A DNA stretch of 38,188 nt. Source: JABMRP01 sp964444795 (GTDB taxonomy: Bacteria; Planctomycetota; Planctomycetia; Pirellulales; Thermoguttaceae). The position numbers and the translations under genes were made by a program. A model generated the notes under the pieces. It made no database searches, was not told the DNA's origin, and saw nothing but the letters and a program-made list of their open reading frames with translations. The stretch's first letter is position 1. Each line of letters opens with the position of its first letter. Shown here one piece after another: positions 33,092-38,188 of the stretch. The stretch spans positions 1-38,188 of the forward strand of contig CAYUIQ010000061.1 in the NCBI GenBank assembly GCA_964444795.1. The letters are read 5' to 3'.

Positions 33092-34363
33092 ATGGACGCA
33101 CCGCAACGACCTCTGAAAATCTTCTTCTCGGCCGGAGAGCCTAGCGGCGATTTGCACGGCGCGAACCTGATTCGCCAATTGCAGAAGCGACATGGGCGGA
33201 TCGAGGCGGTCGGTTACGGCGGACCGCAAATGAAGGCCGCCGGGTGCCGCCTGCACGCCGACCTAACGGTGCTGGCCGTGATGTGGTTTCTCCGGGCGCT
33301 GTTGAACCTGCACAAGTTTTGGGCGCTGGTCAGCCGGGCCGATCGCTATTTTCGCCATCACCGGCCCGACGCCGTGGTGCTGATCGACTACCCCGGCTTC
33401 AACTGGTGGGTCGCGCGTCGGGCCAAAGTGCATGGCATCCCGGTCTTCTACTATGCTCCGCCACAGCTCTGGGCTTGGGCCAGTTGGCGGGTGAAGAAGA
33501 TGCGCCGGCTGGTGGATCACGTATTGTGTGGACTACCGTTCGAGGAAGCCTGGTTTCGCCAGCGGGGGTGTCACGCCACGTTCGTCGGACACCCGTTCTT
33601 CGACGAGGTCCGGCGGCATCCGACCGACGAAAAGTTCGTCTCGGAAATGGCGGCGGACAAAGGTCCGTTGGTGGCGATTCTTCCCGGCTCGCGAACCCAG
33701 GAAGTAGCTTCCAACCTCAAGTGGTTTCTCAAGGCGGCCGAACAGGTACGCCAAGCGGTGCCGGATGCCCGGTTCGCTATCGCGTCGTTCAAACCGCACC
33801 AGGCCGAGATGGCCCGACACGAGGTGTCCGCCTCGGGATTGCCGGTTGAGGTGTTTCTGGGCAAGACGCCCGAATTGATTCGGGCGGCCGACTGCTGCAT
33901 GGCCGTTTCCGGCTCGGTTTCCCTGGAACTGCTGTACCACGCCACGCCGACGGTCGTCCTCTACCAGATCTCGCCGCTGGCATTCCGCGTGCAGAAATGG
34001 TTTCGCAAGGTAAAATACATTACGCTGGTCAACCTGTTGACCTGCGACGACCTTTTTCCCGACGACGTGACGCCGTTCGATCCCCGGCAGGAAGACGCCG
34101 AGCGGGTCTTGTTTCCCGAGTATCTGACCTGCGAGGATAAGTCGCCACAAGTGGCCGCCCACGTGATCGAGTGGCTGACCGATTCCGAGAAACACGGGCA
34201 GCGGGTGGCCGAGTTGGCGAAGTTGAAGGCCGAGATCGCCCACGGCGGGGCTTCGGCAACGGCCGCCGACTACATGCTCGATATTCTCGCGCCGCGCGGA
34301 TCGGGCGTGGCTCGACCCCATTTTGCCGGGTCACGAAAGCGGTCGTCGGTATCCGGCGGATAG
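33092..34363 (+). CDS. lpxB: Lipid-A-disaccharide synthase
   Basis: This 423-residue GT19 enzyme joins UDP-diacylglucosamine and lipid X in lipid A synthesis at the inner membrane. Family marks are FSAGEPSGDLHGANL at the N-terminus, AVGYGGPQMKAAG, VLIDYPGFNWWVAR, FYYAPPQLWAWASWRVKKM, FVGHPFFDEV, ILPGSRTQEV and AVSGSVSLELLYHATPTVVLYQ. The last 40 residues are a poorly conserved basic tail. ATG at 33092 is preferred, although the nearby GGAG is too close to be a good ribosome site; TTG at 33047 is possible. Its presence shows that the organism can make lipid A-type glycolipids. Other lpx genes are not in the window. Confidence 0.95.
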   Translation: MDAPQRPLKIFFSAGEPSGDLHGANLIRQLQKRHGRIEAVGYGGPQMKAAGCRLHADLTVLAVMWFLRALLNLHKFWALVSRADRYFRHHRPDAVVLIDYPGFNWWVARRAKVHGIPVFYYAPPQLWAWASWRVKKMRRLVDHVLCGLPFEEAWFRQRGCHATFVGHPFFDEVRRHPTDEKFVSEMAADKGPLVAILPGSRTQEVASNLKWFLKAAEQVRQAVPDARFAIASFKPHQAEMARHEVSASGLPVEVFLGKTPELIRAADCCMAVSGSVSLELLYHATPTVVLYQISPLAFRVQKWFRKVKYITLVNLLTCDDLFPDDVTPFDPRQEDAERVLFPEYLTCEDKSPQVAAHVIEWLTDSEKHGQRVAELAKLKAEIAHGGASATAADYMLDILAPRGSGVARPHFAGSRKRSSVSGG

Positions 34364-34378
34364 GAGGGAGCGCGGACG

Positions 34379-35131
34379 GTGTTATTGGGCGAACCTCAGC
34401 GAACGCAGGGCGATCTGAATTTCGCGATCCTCGGGTTCCCGGTCCGGGTTCACCCGTTCTTCTGGCTGATTGCCGTCCTCCTGGGGATTCGGCGTGATTC
34501 GGGATTGCAGGAGATGCTGATCTGGGTCACCGTGGTGTTCGTCTCGATTCTGGTCCACGAGTTGGGCCATGCGATGACCATGCGGTGGTACGGATTTCGT
34601 CCCTGGATCACGCTGTACGGCATGGGTGGACTGGCCTCCTACGACCAGGGGCAAGCCCACGGATCCCCGGGATTGCAGCCGCGGGGACAGATCCTCATCT
34701 CCCTGGCGGGTCCGGTGGCCGGGTTTCTACTGGCGGCCGTGGTGCTGGGGTGCGTCTTTCTTTCCGGAAACCTGACCGGGCTGGAGCGCGGCGGGCCGTT
34801 CGGTGTTCGGCCGATGTTTGACATCGATTCGAAGTACCTGCGTCAGTTCCTCGACAACATGATCGGGGTTAACGTCGCTTGGGGGTTACTCAATCTGCTG
34901 CCCGTCTATCCGTTGGATGGTGGGCACATCTGCCGCGAAGTTCTTTCGCTTCGCGATCCGCGTGCGGGCATCGAACGATCGCTGGTCGTCTCGGTTGCCG
35001 TCGGTGCGATGATGGCCGTGTATGCACTGATTGGGATGGATGAGATCTTTGTGGCCGTGATGTTCGGCTTCTTGGCCTATTCCAGTTACACGACGCTGCA
35101 AGCATACTCCGGCCGCGGTCGTCGTTGGTAA
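34379..35131 (+). CDS. Site-2-protease-type zinc metalloprotease (peptidase M50)
   Basis: This 250-residue intramembrane protease has about five or six membrane helices. The zinc site is HELGH (His60, Glu61, His64) and the third ligand is Asp180 in LLPVYPLDGGH. It has no PDZ or CBS domain, so it belongs to the small, minimal M50 group rather than RseP. GGFVR-like substrate motifs are not visible. The start is GTG at 34379, with AGGAGGGAG about eight bases upstream, directly after lpxB (15-base gap), so the two are probably co-transcribed. The substrate is unknown; regulated intramembrane proteolysis is the family role. Confidence 0.88.
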   Translation: MLLGEPQRTQGDLNFAILGFPVRVHPFFWLIAVLLGIRRDSGLQEMLIWVTVVFVSILVHELGHAMTMRWYGFRPWITLYGMGGLASYDQGQAHGSPGLQPRGQILISLAGPVAGFLLAAVVLGCVFLSGNLTGLERGGPFGVRPMFDIDSKYLRQFLDNMIGVNVAWGLLNLLPVYPLDGGHICREVLSLRDPRAGIERSLVVSVAVGAMMAVYALIGMDEIFVAVMFGFLAYSSYTTLQAYSGRGRRW

Positions 35132-35206
35132 CCGACATAGTTTTCTTGAGAAAAAGCGGGCAAACACCCGATAACCACTTGCAATCGGTTACATACATCG
35201 TACAAC
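35128..35206 (+). promoter_or_regulatory. Structured region and candidate promoter before the H1-like gene
   Basis: After the M50 stop come TTTTCTTGAGAAAA (35141-35154, near-perfect palindrome) and CGGG-CAAACA-CCCG (35157-35170). Both are enclosed by an outer pair GTAACCGA (35128-35135) and TCGGTTAC (35185-35192). TTGCAA (35179-35184) and TACAAC (35201-35206), 16 bases apart, form a weak promoter. The remaining leader to 35396 has no other gene. Confidence 0.35.
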
Positions 35207-35396
35207 TACGTGGAAGTCATTCTCCATACGAGAAACAGGTTGATCTTCGCGGCACGATGAAGAAGGATTGCCTGCCGCTGGAGGTTACCAGGAGGGTATT
35301 CGGTTTTCTTGTTCTTGGCGAGGCACGCTCGAAGTCTTCCGTTGTGTGAAGAAACCGAGACGAAGCTCGCCATCCACTCTTGAGGGAGAACGTACT

Positions 35397-35630
35397 GTGG
35401 CGAAGAAGAAAAAGGCTGCCAAGAAGAAGGTAGCGAAGAAGAAGGCAGCCCCGAAGAAGAAGGCCCCGAAGAAGAAGGCCGCCAAGAAGAAGGCGACCAA
35501 GAAGAAGGCGACCAAGAAAAAGGCCGCCAAGAAGAAAGTAGCGAAGAAGAAGAAAGCCGCTAAGAAGAAGCCGGCCAAGAAAAAGGCCGCCAAGAAGAAG
35601 GCCAAGCGAAAGGGCTGCCGAAGGTGCTAG
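35397..35630 (+). CDS. Histone H1-like lysine/alanine-rich DNA-binding protein
   Basis: This 77-residue protein contains 43 lysines and is almost entirely built of KKKAA/KKKAT/KKKVA units, like the C-terminal tail of eukaryotic H1 and bacterial AlgP/HctB-type proteins. It should bind and condense DNA without sequence preference. The chain ends in an unusual KRKGCRRC with two cysteines. The GTG at 35397 is chosen because GAGGGAGAA lies just before it and because upstream residues (from an in-frame ATG at 35268) have a completely different composition. The DNA itself is a run of imperfect AAGAAGAAGGC-type repeats, so length may vary between strains. It stands alone between the M50 protease and convergent hflKC. 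Confidence 0.85.
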   Translation: MAKKKKAAKKKVAKKKAAPKKKAPKKKAAKKKATKKKATKKKAAKKKVAKKKKAAKKKPAKKKAAKKKAKRKGCRRC

Positions 35631-35682
35631 CGGCCGTTGCCGCACGGCAACGCCACTTGGCGAATCGAGACAACAACGAGAA

Positions 35683-35715
35683 AGAGCCGCTTTCCCGAGC
35701 AGGGCAAGCGGCTCT
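35683..35715. terminator. Perfect 10-bp hairpin between convergent genes
   Basis: AGAGCCGCTT (35683-35692) pairs fully with AAGCGGCTCT (35706-35715) around a 13-base loop. It lies 52 bases after the H1-like gene and about 97 bases after the end of hflC, so it can serve both strands. There is no long T-run. Confidence 0.7.
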
Positions 35716-35811
35716 AACTGCTTATGGGGAAATGGTTTATCGTGCGGCGCGATTTCGGTTTTGCACGACGGGCTGGGAAGCCCATCGTACACGCCGAATC
35801 GGTCAGCGCCG

Positions 35812-36942
35812 TCACGGGTTTCCCAAACCGGTTCCCGGCCTCACGGGCGTCACCGGCACCGCATCCCCAGTACCCGACGTTTCGAGCAACTTGAAAAACT
35901 CCGAGTCGGTGGTCAGGATCAGGTGAGTTCGGCTGGCGGTGGCCTCCTTATAGGCCTCCAACGCGCGACTGAATCGGTAGAACTCGCCCGCCTCTCGGAT
36001 CGCTGCGGCAAACTTGCGGGTGATTTCGGCGTCGACGTCTCCGCGGGTCTTGAGGGCCTCTTCCTGGCCTTGCCCGCGAATCTCCTCGGCCTGGGCTTCG
36101 GCCTGAAAAATCATCTCATCGCGGCGCAACTCACCCTGGGCGACGTTCGCTTTGGCGATCGCTTGCATAGAGGCGATTTGCCGCTCGAAGGCCGCGTCGC
36201 GCACCGTGGGGACGAATTCGATGCGGGCAATCCCCAGGTCGACCAGTTCAATGCCGCGGCCTCCGGAGATCTCGCCTTCGGCCCCGGCGGCCACCTCTTC
36301 GGCCAGTTTCTCTTGCACGAGTTCCTTGATCTTGGCCACGATCGCCGGCCGGCCAAGTTGGATGGGCACCGGCTTCTCCGACCGTTGCTCGCCGAATAAG
36401 GCGGGATCGGGGGAGACAACCGAATTGGGGACATCGATCGATGGGCCCCGCGGCAATCCGTCGGCAACCTTCTTTTTCTCATCGTACTCTTCGGTCAGGT
36501 GATTCGTACTCCGCACGGCTTCGACCAGATCGTGGCTGGCGATCACGTCGCGGACGGCGCTGCGCACGAACTCCTTGATCCGCTTCTCGCCATTCTCGAC
36601 CGTCCGCAGTACGCGTACGAATTCCTCCGGCTCGGTGATTCGCCACACGGCCCAGGGGGTGACTTCCACTTTCATGTTGTCGTTGGTGGAAAGGTTGGCC
36701 AGTACTTCCGCCTCCCCGCTCCAGAACTGGTAGGTCTTGGGCAAGCGGCGCACTTCCTGCACAAAAGGGGTCTTGAAATAGAGCCCGGGGTCGCTACGAC
36801 TGGCCACCGGATCGCCGAACTGCAGGACCACCGCCAACTCCCGTTCGTCGACCGTGTACATCAAGGCCCGGCCCAGCATCGGAGCCACGAGCAATACAGC
36901 GACAATACTAATGAGAATAATACGCTGGCGTTTGATGGTCAT
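35812..36942 (-). CDS. hflC: HflC-like SPFH/prohibitin-domain membrane protein
   Basis: This 376-residue partner of HflK forms large inner-membrane assemblies that, in E. coli, enclose and modulate the FtsH protease. It has one N-terminal helix (IILISIVAVLLVAPML), the SPFH domain (ELAVVLQFGDPV ... DPGLYFKTPFVQEVRRLPK), a coiled-coil region rich in Glu/Arg/Ala, and a C-terminal end similar to E. coli HflC (GQGQEEALKTRGDVDAEI; FYRFSRALEAYKEA; TTDSEFFKLL). It is about 40 residues longer than the E. coli protein; the extra sequence lies near 160-200 (KVADGLPRGPSIDVPNSVV). The ATG overlaps the hflK stop (ATGA). FtsH is not in the window. Confidence 0.9.
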   Translation of the reverse strand: MTIKRQRIILISIVAVLLVAPMLGRALMYTVDERELAVVLQFGDPVASRSDPGLYFKTPFVQEVRRLPKTYQFWSGEAEVLANLSTNDNMKVEVTPWAVWRITEPEEFVRVLRTVENGEKRIKEFVRSAVRDVIASHDLVEAVRSTNHLTEEYDEKKKVADGLPRGPSIDVPNSVVSPDPALFGEQRSEKPVPIQLGRPAIVAKIKELVQEKLAEEVAAGAEGEISGGRGIELVDLGIARIEFVPTVRDAAFERQIASMQAIAKANVAQGELRRDEMIFQAEAQAEEIRGQGQEEALKTRGDVDAEITRKFAAAIREAGEFYRFSRALEAYKEATASRTHLILTTDSEFFKLLETSGTGDAVPVTPVRPGTGLGNP

Positions 36943-37931
36943 TGCGGGACTCCTTGCCGGGAATTCAAGAGCGGCCAAATACGGCCGAGGGGAGCTTCGA
37001 TCACGGTCTTCGACTCGACTCCCGCCATGATTTCTTCCATGGCTTCGAGGTACAACCGGGACCGCGTTTCGGCCGGCGATTCGTGGTAGGCCGTGGCTCG
37101 GGCGTTGAGTGCTTCAATCTCGCCGTCGGCTTCCGCCCTACGACGCGCGGCGTACCCTTCGGCCTCGCGGCGGAGCTTGGTCGCGTCGGCTTCGGCCTTG
37201 GGCAACAGTTCGTTGCGTCTTCGCTCCGCTTCGTGCAACGCTTTCTTCTCGAGTTGGATCGAGGCATTTACCTCCTCGAAGGCCGGCCGTACCCGCGCCG
37301 GCGGGATGACGCGTTGCATCTGCAGATCGCGGATCTCGATGCCGCACTCGTATTGATCGAGGATGGCTTGCGTGGCCAACCTCGCTTCTCCGCCAATCGT
37401 GCCTCGCATGTCCGTCAGCACTTCGTCGAACGAATAGTCGCCCACCAGACGGTGCATCACCGTTTGAGCCACCATCCGGAGAACATCCTGGGGGTAGTCG
37501 GCGTTGTCGGCCTTATAGAACCGGGTGACGAACTGCAGCGGATCGCTCACCCGCCACTGAATGGTCCACTCGACCGCCGCGGCGTTGAGATCGCCGGTGA
37601 GCACGAGCGTCTGCTCCTCGGCGACGTCGTTGGTTCGTTCGGTACTGCCATCCAGCGGAAGCCTAAGGCTGCGTTCCTCGACACTCACCTTGACCACCCG
37701 GTCGACGATCGGAATACACGTATGCAACCCCGGTCCAGACGTTGCGTGGTGCTTGCCCAGGCGGAAAACGACCGCTCGCTCATGGGCTTCGACCCGGTAG
37801 ACCGCATTGAACACCACGTAGACCACGGTCAGCACCACCAGCGAGATGGCGCTGATCAGCAGGATGCGGTCCCAGGGTATGTCTTCCGGACGCAACGGAC
37901 GGTCACCAGAGCCACGATACTGAGAAGCCAT
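36939..37931 (-). CDS. hflK: HflK-like SPFH/prohibitin-domain membrane protein
   Basis: This 330-residue protein has a short N-terminal cytoplasmic segment, one helix (about 22-42, ILLISAISLVVLTVVYVVF), the SPFH domain (AHERAVVFRLGKHH ... GPGLHTCIPIVDRVVKV) and a long charged coiled coil (KKALHEAERRRNELLPKAEADATKLRREAEGYAARRRAE in part). It lacks the glycine-rich N-terminus of E. coli HflK. ATG at 37931 is chosen because AGGAG lies about ten bases before it. It is the first gene of a two-gene operon with hflC, overlapping by four bases. Confidence 0.9.
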   Translation of the reverse strand: MASQYRGSGDRPLRPEDIPWDRILLISAISLVVLTVVYVVFNAVYRVEAHERAVVFRLGKHHATSGPGLHTCIPIVDRVVKVSVEERSLRLPLDGSTERTNDVAEEQTLVLTGDLNAAAVEWTIQWRVSDPLQFVTRFYKADNADYPQDVLRMVAQTVMHRLVGDYSFDEVLTDMRGTIGGEARLATQAILDQYECGIEIRDLQMQRVIPPARVRPAFEEVNASIQLEKKALHEAERRRNELLPKAEADATKLRREAEGYAARRRAEADGEIEALNARATAYHESPAETRSRLYLEAMEEIMAGVESKTVIEAPLGRIWPLLNSRQGVPQ

Positions 37932-38188
37932 GGGGGGATCTCCTGGGGAGAACGATTCGGACACCCCGCGCGAAAACGCCTGCGCGGTTATGGATTGCAT
38001 CGGCAACCGGCGAAGACCACGTGGAGCGAGGTTTTGCTTTTTCGGGTTGCAACGGGGGGGCGCCGGAAGAATCAGCACGCGCCGAATAATCGCCAGAGAA
38101 GATCGCCCGGCCCAGGCCTGTTGAAAAAGGGCAGTATGTGGAGGGTGCCTGGCGGTCGAGCGTAGCGAGCCCCCAGAAAATGCGGTTC
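37932..38188. other. Upstream region of hflK to the window end
   Basis: I see no convincing gene in this 257-base stretch. It should hold the hflK promoter, but no good hexamer pair was found. Near the end, GGTCGAGCGTAGCGAGCCCCC (about 38154-38174) contains an imperfect palindrome (CGAGCG-TAG-CGAGCC) and looks like a fragment of an interspersed repeat. Confidence 0.3.

Noticed and set aside
35268..35396. An N-terminal extension of the H1-like protein from ATG 35268
   Set aside because: The composition changes sharply at the GTG at 35397, which has a good ribosome-binding site just upstream.

Overview
The window looks like chromosome from a high-GC planctomycete, probably of the Pirellulales type. 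The main reasons are a giant secreted protein that opens with the planctomycete LEPR-XLL-type segment (FEPLEQRMLLS), a very lysine-rich histone H1-like protein, a Gram-negative envelope gene set (lpxB, a Wza-like lipoprotein, hflKC) and the gene order alaS-rpmF-fabD-fabG-acpP-fabF. The taxonomic call is inference from family knowledge. No rRNA, tRNA, CRISPR array, insertion sequence or prophage was seen.

Left part (1-17396, all on the + strand): two tandem paralogous small secreted or membrane-anchored proteins (the first cut by the window edge) precede a long exopolysaccharide/surface-glycan cluster. In order it encodes a Wza-type SLBB export lipoprotein, a Wzc-type chain-length/tyrosine kinase, an O-antigen ligase/polymerase fused to TPRs, an AT-richer SAM methyltransferase, a sulfotransferase, a Wzx-like flippase, a second O-antigen polymerase/ligase, a GT4 glycosyltransferase, a doubtful small ORF, a WbuB-like GT4, a FemAB/GNAT-like transferase and a DegT-type aminotransferase. 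Several genes overlap by a few bases, so they are probably co-transcribed. No initiating phosphoglycosyltransferase and no sugar dehydratase lie in the window, so the set is incomplete as seen.

Middle (17554-22332, - strand): one 1592-codon gene for a secreted gingipain-type (C25) cysteine protease. Its LEPR-XLL-like segment is followed by four to five 12-residue repeats, a propeptide-like region, the protease domain, an SdrD-B-like module that appears to be split by a proprotein-convertase P-domain, and about three near-identical 143-144-residue C-terminal repeats. It is convergent with the glycan cluster.

Right part (23037-35131): fabH, a small membrane protein, arfB (- strand), alaS, then rpmF-fabD-fabG-acpP-fabF, the type II fatty-acid elongation set. 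A GT2 glycosyltransferase, lpxB and an M50 site-2-type protease follow. Together these supply acyl chains and part of lipid A synthesis. The end of the window carries the H1-like protein gene and, convergent to it, hflK-hflC, with a perfect 10-bp hairpin between the two.

The most interesting points are the nested domain architecture and two repeat systems of the C25 protease, the H1-like protein, the compositionally foreign methyltransferase, the duplicated polymerase/ligase genes and several inverted-repeat elements between genes.
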